Notes under the pieces: generated by a model | The model's input: the letters and a program-made list of their open reading frames with translations, nothing else | The model's database searches: none | Told to the model about the DNA's origin: nothing | Assembly (NCBI RefSeq): GCF_000633455.1 | Contig: NZ_AYMG01000003.1 | Coordinates: forward strand, 1-64,000 | Direction of reading: 5' to 3' | Source: Pedobacter jeongneungensis | GTDB lineage: Bacteria > Bacteroidota > Bacteroidia > Sphingobacteriales > Sphingobacteriaceae | DNA length: 64,000 nt | Shown: in pieces, positions 15,750 through 23,347 of the stretch | Position numbering within the stretch: the stretch's first letter is position 1 | Layout of the letters: every line of letters begins with the position of its first letter | Made by a program: the position numbers and the translations under genes

Positions 15750-18725
15750 TTAAAAACCAACATTAAAACCTAAAGTATACGTGCGTGGGCGCGGATACAG
15801 GTTATAATCAATACCACCGCTCAACTCAGGATCTATACCATTGTACTTCGTTACGGTAAAAACATTTTGGCAGTTTGCCGATATCCTTAACGAGGCTGTT
15901 CCGGTTTTAGATAATTTGCCGGCATTGTAAGAAATACCTGCATTGTCCATTTTCAGGAATGAAGCGTTTTTAATATAATAATCGCTTAAGAACTGGTTGT
16001 TCTGGAAATTGGTTGCCAGAAAATCTGTAGATGCGTTGTTGATTACACCTGCCGGACTTAAGATATTCGCCCTTACACCAAAGTTAGAAGAAACGTTATC
16101 ATATATGTAATTGCCAAAGTTTGCCCTAAGTGACGTGGTAAAACTCCATTTTTTATAAGAAAAAGAAGTATTGAAACCCAGGGTTATGTTCGGATCTGGT
16201 GATTTGTAAAAATACTGATCGCTGGTATTGATTACGCCGTCTTTATTTAAATCTTCATAAACACCTTCTAAAGGTTTTCCATCTGCGTTATATACTTGTT
16301 TGTACACGAAAAAAGATCCGGGTATCTGGTTAACTGCATTGTATTTTAAGGTAACACCGGTACCACCTGTAATATCGCCTGCACCAACTTTCGAAGCCGG
16401 ATCAGGATTTAGGGTTAAATTGGTTACTTTTCTTTTGTTGTACGCAATGTTTACACCAAAATCCCAGCTGGTGTTTTCGGTTTTGATTGCCGAAAAGTTT
16501 AAACTTCCTTCAACACCCTTAACATCCATATTACCCACATTTGTAGTTAACTCGTTGTTAAAGTTGGTACCTACCGGAATATTGATTTTGCTTAATAAAT
16601 CAGATGTTTTTTTGTAATACACATCAATACTTCCATATAAACGGCCTTTCATAAAACCATAATCCAAACCTGCATTATAGGTGGTAGTGGTTTCCCATTT
16701 CAAGTCAGGATCGTAAGCTGCCGGGGTATAATAGTTGTAAAAAGTATTACCAATCTGGTATTGACCGGTATTGCTGTTGGCGTAATATTTAGATAAGTAA
16801 TCGTAATAACCGATACCATCTTTATTACCTGTTTGACCGTAACTTAAACGAAGTTTTAAATCAGAAACCGATGAGCTGTTTTTCAAGAAATTCTCGTTCG
16901 AAATTCTCCAGGTAAAAGCAGCCGAAGGGAAATAACCCCAACGGTTTTTCTCTGCAAATTTAGAAGAAGCATCAGCCCTTAACGTTCCGGATAAAATATA
17001 TTTATCGGCCAAAGTATAAATAAACCTTCCGTAGTAAGAAAGCAATTTATCACGATCAGTAGAGAAAGGGAAAACAGGAGTTACCAACGCTTCGCCGGTT
17101 CCTTTGTAAGAAGTAAAGTTGAAACCAGTTTTTGAGTTATCGTAATATCCGTAACCTGCAGTTACATCAAAACGGCTTTTAATACTTTCTACCGTGTGTG
17201 CATAGTTTAAATAAAACTCAGAAAGTTTGTTGGTTTCGGTGTTTAAAGAATTGGTGTACGAGCCTGATGTTGCAATGCTTTGCGCAGCAAAAACAGGTAT
17301 CCTAACATCGCCATAACCTTTAGACAGATCGTAACCTAAATTTAAATTGGCGTGCAATTCTGGTAAAAAGTGGAAAGAGTAATCGAAACGTGCATTACCA
17401 AAACTTCTTTCGGCATTACCATTGTTATCGTTCAACCTGATTAAACCTACCGGGTTGCGCGGTGCATTCGGGTTTACCGTACCATCGCTTCTTAACCATT
17501 CGAAATAGTTGCCAAAGCTGTTATTTGCATTTACTGATTGTGTTGGATCGAACTGAATGGCAGCGCCCACACCACCTGCATTTGCAAAATGCGACTGGGT
17601 TAAAGCACCTTTTAAGTTTAAGTCGATTTTTAAATGATCCTGAAATAATTTTGGCGAAATGCTGATTGCACCGGTACCACGCGAAAAATGATCGGTAATT
17701 AAAAGACCTTGCTGATCTAAATAACCAGCAGAAACACGGTAAGGAACCCCTTTAAATGAGCCTGCTATACTTAAACTGTTATCGGTAGAAAATGCATTCT
17801 GATAAATTTCATCCTGCCAATCGGTATTCGAACTGCCCAGTAACGAAGTAAATTTTTTACCATCGTCATAAGTTGCATTTGGGTTCGCATTTACAAAATC
17901 GCGGATCTGACCTGATGACAGGATATCAACCTTTTTGGCTACTGTAGCAATAGAATTGTTGGTGCTAAAATTAAACACCGGAGCGCCTGATGCACCTTTT
18001 TTGGTGGTAATTAAAATTACCCCGTTTGATGCTCTCGATCCATAAATGGCTGTTGCATTTGCATCCTTTAAAACAGTAAAGGTTTCAATATCGTTCGGGT
18101 TAACCAATGATAACGGGCTTGGCGCATTACCAATAGAGTTACCACTGAATGGCACTCCATCAATTACGATAAGCGGATCGTTACTGGCATTAAGTGAAGC
18201 ACCTCCACGGATACGGATGGTACTCCCTACCCCTGGCTGACCGCTATTTGAAATAATGTTTACGCCAGCTACCTTACCCTGGATCAATTGTTCAGGCGTA
18301 GTAATGGTACCCTTTTGAAAATCTTTCGAATTTACGGTTGTGATAGAACCGGTTAGGTTTTTCTTTTCTGCAGTACCATAACCAATCACCACAACTTCGT
18401 TTAGTTTTTGGGCGTCGGGCACCAATTGAAAACTTACAGTAGCATTTGCCGAAACGCTAACTGTTTTATCAAGGGTTTGATAACCGATAAAACTTGCCGA
18501 TAGGGTAACCGAACCGTTCGATAAACCTGCAAGTTTAAAAACACCATTGCCATCTGTCGATGTACTTCTTGTTGTACCTTTTACAATTACAGAAGCACCG
18601 GGCAGTGGCAGGCCGGTTTCGTCAAGCACTTTACCAGACACTGATCCGGTTTGTGCTTTTACCATTAATGCTGAAAAAACCAACAGCACCAAAAGCCCCT
18701 GTTTTAACAGGTAAAATACTCTCAT
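15750..18725 (-). CDS. susC: SusC-type TonB-dependent starch oligosaccharide transporter
   Basis: A 991-residue outer-membrane transporter. It has a signal peptide (1-24, ending VKAQ) and an N-terminal carboxypeptidase-regulatory-like extension (about 27-105, GKVLDETGLPLPGASV). A TonB box region follows (NEVVVIGYGT), then the plug with the SusC motif LKDANATAIYGSRASNGVIL, and a long 22-strand barrel region ending in the usual aromatic GFNVGF. It is the first structural gene of the locus, 433 bases downstream of the LacI gene. Two operator-like palindromes precede it. Confidence 0.95.
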   Translation of the reverse strand: MRVFYLLKQGLLVLLVFSALMVKAQTGSVSGKVLDETGLPLPGASVIVKGTTRSTSTDGNGVFKLAGLSNGSVTLSASFIGYQTLDKTVSVSANATVSFQLVPDAQKLNEVVVIGYGTAEKKNLTGSITTVNSKDFQKGTITTPEQLIQGKVAGVNIISNSGQPGVGSTIRIRGGASLNASNDPLIVIDGVPFSGNSIGNAPSPLSLVNPNDIETFTVLKDANATAIYGSRASNGVILITTKKGASGAPVFNFSTNNSIATVAKKVDILSSGQIRDFVNANPNATYDDGKKFTSLLGSSNTDWQDEIYQNAFSTDNSLSIAGSFKGVPYRVSAGYLDQQGLLITDHFSRGTGAISISPKLFQDHLKIDLNLKGALTQSHFANAGGVGAAIQFDPTQSVNANNSFGNYFEWLRSDGTVNPNAPRNPVGLIRLNDNNGNAERSFGNARFDYSFHFLPELHANLNLGYDLSKGYGDVRIPVFAAQSIATSGSYTNSLNTETNKLSEFYLNYAHTVESIKSRFDVTAGYGYYDNSKTGFNFTSYKGTGEALVTPVFPFSTDRDKLLSYYGRFIYTLADKYILSGTLRADASSKFAEKNRWGYFPSAAFTWRISNENFLKNSSSVSDLKLRLSYGQTGNKDGIGYYDYLSKYYANSNTGQYQIGNTFYNYYTPAAYDPDLKWETTTTYNAGLDYGFMKGRLYGSIDVYYKKTSDLLSKINIPVGTNFNNELTTNVGNMDVKGVEGSLNFSAIKTENTSWDFGVNIAYNKRKVTNLTLNPDPASKVGAGDITGGTGVTLKYNAVNQIPGSFFVYKQVYNADGKPLEGVYEDLNKDGVINTSDQYFYKSPDPNITLGFNTSFSYKKWSFTTSLRANFGNYIYDNVSSNFGVRANILSPAGVINNASTDFLATNFQNNQFLSDYYIKNASFLKMDNAGISYNAGKLSKTGTASLRISANCQNVFTVTKYNGIDPELSGGIDYNLYPRPRTYTLGFNVGF

Positions 18726-19003
18726 ATTTGAAGCTCGTTTAAGTATAAAAATTTGGTTAAATATTATAGTGATTTACACATAGGCCTAATTTACAGCTGT
18801 TAATGAGATTTCAAAATTTATTTAAAAAATATATTTCGGGCAAAAAACGATATGTTAAAAACAGCAAAAAACCCAGCTTTTAGGCCAGTCTAAAAAATCA
18901 TATTAAATAATTGTTAATTATATAATTAATTAATTATCAAATATTTACAAATGTTAAATTTCAGTTTAAAGTGTAATTTTTACACTAAGCTATTTTTAAG
19001 GTC

Positions 19004-19027
19004 TTTTTCGGGAACGTTCCCGAAAAA
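19004..19027. promoter_or_regulatory. Probable LacI-family operator O1
   Basis: A perfect 24-bp palindrome with core CGGGAACGTTCCCG and T/A-rich outer arms. The central CG and symmetric arms are typical of LacI/GalR operators. It lies about 280 bases upstream of susC and 150 downstream of the adjacent LacI-type gene, so that regulator is the likely ligand. Confidence 0.75.
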
Positions 19028-19049
19028 ATTAGATCAAAATTCAGTCATC

Positions 19050-19069
19050 TTTCGGGAACGTTCCCGAAA
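19050..19069. promoter_or_regulatory. Probable LacI-family operator O2
   Basis: A perfect 20-bp palindrome, TTTCGGGAACGTTCCCGAAA, with the same core as the site at 19004-19027. The centres are 44 bp apart, about four helical turns, which would suit cooperative binding or a short loop. Nothing like it was noticed elsewhere in the window. Confidence 0.75.
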
Positions 19070-19158
19070 ATCAGTCAAAATTCTGCGTATTTTACACTAA
19101 GTGAAGATTTTTTTTGAAAATTTCAAGCTTCAAAAGCAGCTATTTTTTAGCGCTTATT

Positions 19159-20172
19159 TTACCCTTTTGAAGTCGAATTCCGCTTGATCATTTGCGACTC
19201 CAAAACCACTTCATTTGGGCGGTTTTTATCAACATTATCATCCAGGATGGTGAACAGTAATTTGGCCGCCTGCTCCCCTATTTCGATAGCGGGCTGGGTA
19301 ATGGTGGTGAGTGAGGGATTCAACAATGGAGCAATTTCAAGACTGGAGAAACTGATCACCTTTAAATCTTTAGGGATGTTGATGTTGAGATCGTAACAGG
19401 CATAATAAGTAGCAAAAGCCAAACGCTCTACTGAGGTAAAAATACCATCGGGTTTTAATTGTGTTAAAGCCTCTTTAATAATGATGCTGTTTTCTTCGTA
19501 ACTGTTGCTGCAATCCACAATCAGGTTTTCTTCAAAAGGTACCTGATGTTTGGCAAGTGCATCGATATAGCCCTGCATACGCGTTTTACCGATGGATAAA
19601 CTTTTGTTTACCACCAGATAAGCGATCCTTTTGCAGCCATGTTCTATTAAATGTTCAGTGGCCAGAAAACTGCTGTTATAATCGTTCGTAATTACCCTTG
19701 GTGTTTCAATGTCCTCGTAAATCCTGTCGAAAAATACCAGCGGCAACCTTTTTGCCCCAAATTTATTCAGGTAATTGTGATCGTTGGCCTCACCTGAAAC
19801 CGACATGATAATTCCATCTGCCCTACCGTTATGCAAGTGGCGGATAAAAGTTACCTCTTTCTGATAATCGTCGTCGGTTACATAAATGAGGATATGGTAA
19901 CCATTCTCCCTCGCCACACGTTCGATACCGTGAATGGCTTGCGAAAAATAATTGTTGGCCAGCTCAGGAACAATAACAGCAATGGTTTTGCTTTTCTGCT
20001 CCCTTAAGTTACTGGCGTAGTGGTTAGGCTGGTAGTTTAATTCTTTAGCCTTGGTGAGTATAAGTGCCTTAGTAGCGTCACTAATGTCGCTATTATCCCT
20101 AAATGCTCTTGAAATTGTAGAAGTAGATAGATTTAAAGCTTCTGCTAACTTCTTAATATTGATACTATCCAT
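19159..20172 (-). CDS. LacI/GalR family transcriptional regulator of the starch locus
   Basis: A 337-residue regulator. Residues 3-50 form the LacI helix-turn-helix and hinge (KKLAEALNLSTSTISRAF, then TKAKELNYQPNHYASNLR). A periplasmic-binding-protein-like effector domain follows, with KTIAVIVPELANNYFSQ at its start and DGIFTSVERLAFATYYAC in the second lobe. It stands upstream of, and in the same direction as, susC, and two palindromic operators lie in the gap. I infer that it controls the starch locus with a maltooligosaccharide or phosphorylated effector. Bacteroides uses the membrane regulator SusR instead. A 15-base palindrome at 20190-20204 near its own start might serve autoregulation. 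Confidence 0.88.
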   Translation of the reverse strand: MDSINIKKLAEALNLSTSTISRAFRDNSDISDATKALILTKAKELNYQPNHYASNLREQKSKTIAVIVPELANNYFSQAIHGIERVARENGYHILIYVTDDDYQKEVTFIRHLHNGRADGIIMSVSGEANDHNYLNKFGAKRLPLVFFDRIYEDIETPRVITNDYNSSFLATEHLIEHGCKRIAYLVVNKSLSIGKTRMQGYIDALAKHQVPFEENLIVDCSNSYEENSIIIKEALTQLKPDGIFTSVERLAFATYYACYDLNINIPKDLKVISFSSLEIAPLLNPSLTTITQPAIEIGEQAAKLLFTILDDNVDKNRPNEVVLESQMIKRNSTSKG

Positions 20173-20458
20173 TTTTGGCTATTAAACCCAATTCAATTTG
20201 AATTAACGCTGTAAATATAAAATATTAATGTACGAATATCTGATATGCTAAATAAATTATCACTTAATTCACCACTACGGGAATAAAACACTAAACTTTG
20301 CCGGTTGACATTAGTCAATATTTGGCATAAAATTCTTTAAATAAATATTCGTTTTTTTTAAAACAAAAAGCATCTTTACGGCATTATTCATTATACGCTA
20401 TCAATTATCTTCTCATTTACCTGTTGCGAAACAAACTATATGGAAATAAAATTACAAA
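20173..20458. other. Divergent promoter region, LacI gene and receiver gene
   Basis: A 286-base A/T-rich gap separating divergent genes. AATTCAATTTGAATT at 20190-20204 is a perfect 15-base palindrome 18 bases upstream of the LacI start. No gene is visible. Confidence 0.4.
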
Positions 20459-20818
20459 ATGGGAAATAAGAAAATACTCATTGCAGACGACGACGAGGGC
20501 ATTGTTGATGCTGTAACGATGATTTTGGAAGTAATGGGTTACGATGTTGAATATACCTATGATGGCGGAGCAGTAATTGATGCGGTTAAAAACAGGCCTG
20601 ATTTGATTCTCCTTGATATCTGGATGAGCGGTCATGACGGAAGAGATATCTGCAAACAGCTAAAAAACGATCCTGAATTTATGGAAATTCCTATTTTAAT
20701 GATTTCTGCAAGCAGGGATATCAGGCAATCGGCGCTTGATGCTGGCGCAAATGATTTTATGGAAAAACCATTTGAGATGGATTCGTTACTGAACAAGGTA
20801 GATATACTGTTGAATTAA
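20459..20818 (+). CDS. Single-domain CheY-like response regulator
   Basis: A 119-residue stand-alone receiver domain. The acidic pocket is D10-D12 (ILIADDDEG), the phospho-acceptor is D53 in LILLDIWMSG, the switch residue is S83 and the conserved lysine is K103 in MEKPF. There is no output domain, so it must act through a protein partner or as a phosphorelay step. No histidine kinase gene lies nearby, so its partner is encoded elsewhere. The 540 bases downstream hold no gene. Confidence 0.9.
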   Translation: MGNKKILIADDDEGIVDAVTMILEVMGYDVEYTYDGGAVIDAVKNRPDLILLDIWMSGHDGRDICKQLKNDPEFMEIPILMISASRDIRQSALDAGANDFMEKPFEMDSLLNKVDILLN

Positions 20819-21355
20819 AGTTTTAACACATAGCTTGCTAAGATCTTAACACTAAAATATATTCATCGTTATTTTTTGACCAACTAAGCCACCTTAGAAC
20901 ATCTGAGTTTGATTAATCGTATAGGCACATCTTTTAAGCATAATTTAACGCAATGTGCTGGCTTGCTTTAAAATACCCCAGGTCCTACCGAAGAACGCCG
21001 TCAATCCCAAGTGGCAGATAAATCAAAAAAACAGCTGCAGGTTAGCACAAACGGCACCACCAAACCTGAAACGCAGTGGTTTTGTGAAAATACCCCTCTA
21101 ATTTTCACTTAGCAGAATCGAGCAAAACAAAGTGCCACTGTTTTTTTGATGAGCACAGGGCGGTGAGAAGCCACATTGCTGGATTGACAAAGCCCTTTGG
21201 GTACTTTGGCGCTCCAAAGTACCATGCCCCCGCGGCATTGAGCGGTAAAAGAAGTTTATATTAATAGTGTCCAAACGATAGTCTCATGCTGGAAGCTATC
21301 CGTTGGGAATAATGCATCGAAGGAATAAAACTCCAAAATCGTTATGCCTTAACGA
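20819..21355. other. Gene-free region with hairpin
   Basis: There is no credible open frame over 537 bases. The most ordered part is a hairpin with 10-bp arms GGTACTTTGG (21200-21209) and CCAAAGTACC (21214-21223), followed by a C-rich stretch GCCCCCGCGGCATTGAGCGG. The stretch 20960-21180 is less A/T-rich than other gaps and could be a degraded gene or structured RNA. I do not recognise it as a known riboswitch or ncRNA. Confidence 0.4.
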
Positions 21356-21715
21356 TCATCCTTGCGCAATCTCCTTAAAGTAAATCTTTTCAGGCAGCTG
21401 TTTAAAAACAAATTCGGTTACGTTACATAACCAAAGTTTATGATTTTTAAATTCGCCCCTAAAACTCTCTAACATATAATCGCCCCCACCGCCAAGGTTT
21501 TCCTCGCGTGCGTAAACCAGGTTTAAAATCTCAGCATTTTGTATTTGCTCGTCGGCCATCAGCAATTTACATTCGCTTTCATCTGCTGAAATCCAGTTTA
21601 ATAAGTCGTCTGCGCCTTCTACCATCTGTAAGTCTTCGATAGCACCACCCCATTCGGGTATATCGGCATACCATTCGTGTTTTGCATTTTTATAAAAGCG
21701 GATTGCTCTTTCCAT
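21356..21715 (-). CDS. Uncharacterised 119-residue protein
   Basis: A small acidic cytosolic protein without a signal peptide or membrane segment. It opens RAIRFYKNAKHEWYADIPEW, carries a GGGGDYMLESF stretch and ends with an aromatic, hydrophobic segment. It resembles a family of unknown function common in Bacteroidota (possibly DUF6717, from memory). It is divergent from dinB with only 65 bases between the start codons, so the two share a promoter region. I cannot assign a function. Confidence 0.6.
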   Translation of the reverse strand: MERAIRFYKNAKHEWYADIPEWGGAIEDLQMVEGADDLLNWISADESECKLLMADEQIQNAEILNLVYAREENLGGGGDYMLESFRGEFKNHKLWLCNVTEFVFKQLPEKIYFKEIAQG

Positions 21716-21780
21716 ATTTTGTAAAGAAAAAAAATCTATTTCAATAATACTAAAAAAAATAGCGAAATTTAGCTATTCCT

Positions 21781-22881
21781 ATGTCTGACGAAACCCCAAT
21801 AGTTTTAAGAAAGATTATCCACATTGATATGGATGCTTTTTATGCGTCGGTAGAACAACGCGATTTCCCCGAATACAGGGGAAAACCATTGGTGGTTGGA
21901 GGTAAACCTGATAGTCGTGGAGTGGTATCAACGGCAAGTTATGAAGCGCGGCAATATGGGATCCGTTCGGCCATGCCCTCCAGCAAAGCCTATCAGCTCT
22001 GCCCATCTGCCATTTTTGTCTACCCACGTTTCGATGCCTACACGACCGCTTCTAAAGCCATCAGGGAAATTTTTAGCCGTTATACCGATCTGATTGAGCC
22101 TTTATCTTTAGATGAGGCATTTCTTGATGTTACCGAAGATAAACTCGGTATAGGATCGGCCATTGATATTGCGCAATCGATTAAAGACGCGATTAAAAAT
22201 GAGCTGAATTTAACGGCATCGGCGGGGGTTTCAACCAATAAATTTGTGGCCAAGGTAGCCTCGGATATGAACAAACCTGATGGTTTAACATTTATTGGTC
22301 CGTCGAAAATCGAGGCTTTTATGGAAAAACTCCCGGTAGAGAAGTTTTTTGGCGTGGGTAAAGTTACAGCAGCTAAAATGAAGGCCATGCAGGTTAATAC
22401 CGGTGCTGATCTGAAAAAATTAACGGAAGAACAGTTGGTTGCTCAGTTCGGTAAATCGGGTAGATTTTACTATAAAATCGTACGTGGGATTGATGACCGG
22501 CCTGTGAGGGCTAACCGCGAAGCTAAATCGGTAGGTGCGGAAGATACGTTTGCTGAGGATACCAATGAAGATTCGGTAATGCACGATCTGCTGAAACAGA
22601 TCAGCGAAATTGTATCGAAACGATTGGAAAAACATCAGTTAAGCGGTAAAACGGTGACGTTAAAAATAAAATTTTCGGATTTTAAGATCATTACCCGCAG
22701 CAGGTCTTTTGCTATACCGATTAACAAAGCTGAGGTGATATATGCGGAAGCGATAAAACTTTTGGAGGAAGCGGATATTGGTGTAAGCCAGATAAGGCTT
22801 CTGGGAATTACATTATCAAGGTTTTACGATGATGTTGAAATTGAAAAAACAGAGAATAACCAGTTGGAATTTGAGTTTTAG
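21781..22881 (+). CDS. dinB: DNA polymerase IV (Y-family)
   Basis: A 366-residue Y-family translesion polymerase, close to the usual length for DinB. The catalytic metal ligands are D16 in HIDMDAFYASVEQRD and D111/E112 in SLDEAFLDVT. YEARQYGIRSAMPS is the finger motif, the helix-hairpin-helix thumb lies near KFFGVGKVTAAKMKAMQV, and the little-finger domain occupies the last 110 residues. The C-terminal ENNQLEFEF resembles a beta-clamp binding peptide (QLxLF type). I saw no clear LexA box upstream. Confidence 0.95.
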   Translation: MSDETPIVLRKIIHIDMDAFYASVEQRDFPEYRGKPLVVGGKPDSRGVVSTASYEARQYGIRSAMPSSKAYQLCPSAIFVYPRFDAYTTASKAIREIFSRYTDLIEPLSLDEAFLDVTEDKLGIGSAIDIAQSIKDAIKNELNLTASAGVSTNKFVAKVASDMNKPDGLTFIGPSKIEAFMEKLPVEKFFGVGKVTAAKMKAMQVNTGADLKKLTEEQLVAQFGKSGRFYYKIVRGIDDRPVRANREAKSVGAEDTFAEDTNEDSVMHDLLKQISEIVSKRLEKHQLSGKTVTLKIKFSDFKIITRSRSFAIPINKAEVIYAEAIKLLEEADIGVSQIRLLGITLSRFYDDVEIEKTENNQLEFEF

Positions 22882-22889
22882 GTTTGAAT

Positions 22890-22910
22890 GATACGTGGAG
22901 ACACGTACCA
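22890..22910 (+). repeat. REP-like palindrome, last copy
   Basis: ATACGTGGAGACACGTACCATGG, with ACGTG/CACGT arms, GAGA loop and the family's GACAC-ACC core. It lies just after dinB, far from the starch-locus copies. Confidence 0.5.
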
Positions 22911-22925
22911 TGGCCAAATAAACAT

Positions 22926-23051
22926 CGTCATTTCGATCCGATAGCTATCGAATGGAGCGTACCGATCCTTCATCGGAAGCGGAACGTAGAAATCTGTTAG
23001 GTTTATTTAAACCAGCCTTACAGATTTCTCCACTGCGGTCGAAAGGACGAT
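22926..23051. repeat. About 125-bp inverted-repeat element
   Basis: The ends are inverted copies (CGTCATTTCGA at 22928-22938 against TCGAAAGGACG at 23039-23049, one mismatch). Nested inside is AGAAATCTGT ... ACAGATTTCT. Its right end matches the isolated copy at 357-391, and a half copy is at 23141-23216. A foldable intergenic element without coding capacity. Confidence 0.6.
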
Positions 23052-23287
23052 TTATCTCAATCAATAACTAACGTAGTTTTTTAACCATATAAGGCATTTA
23101 AGAAACATATAAGTCATGTATCGCAGAACGAGAAAAGTTCGTCATTTCGACTGAAGCGCAGCGAAATGGAGAAATCTGTTAAGTTTATTTAAAATTTAAA
23201 CCAGTCTTACAGATAAGATGAATAAAAAAACACCCCGTCCTGCGGACACCCCTCTGAAAGAGGGGAATGGAAGGAACGATGGGAATG

Positions 23288-23318
23288 AAAAAGGTCCTGC
23301 AAATTAATGCAGAACCTT
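23288..23318 (-). terminator. Intrinsic terminator of the glutaminase-like gene
   Basis: On the minus strand, AAGGTTCTGCA and TGCAGGACCTT form an 11-bp stem (one T-G pair) with a six-base loop, followed by a T-run (23292-23288). It lies 30 bases after the stop at 23348. Confidence 0.7.
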
Positions 23319-23347
23319 CGATTGCTAATTTAAGGGATGGTGAGGTC

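Larger units (their letters stand above)
18726..19158. other. susC regulatory region
   Basis: A 433-base A/T-rich gap between susC and the LacI gene, both on the minus strand. It carries two perfect CGGGAACGTTCCCG palindromes, listed separately, an inverted repeat GTGTAA-TTT-TTACAC at 18971-18986, and a related TTTACACTAAGTG at 19090-19102. I could not place a Bacteroidota -33/-7 promoter with confidence. No open frame is credible. Confidence 0.6.
22882..23347. other. Intergenic repeat cluster
   Basis: A 466-base gap filled with repeats. A REP-like palindrome lies at 22890-22910. An imperfect inverted element runs from 22926 to 23051, and a truncated relative from 23141 to 23216. A GC-rich motif with CACCCCTCTGAAAGAGGGG-like symmetry lies near 23233-23268, and a terminator near the end. 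No gene is seen. Confidence 0.55.
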
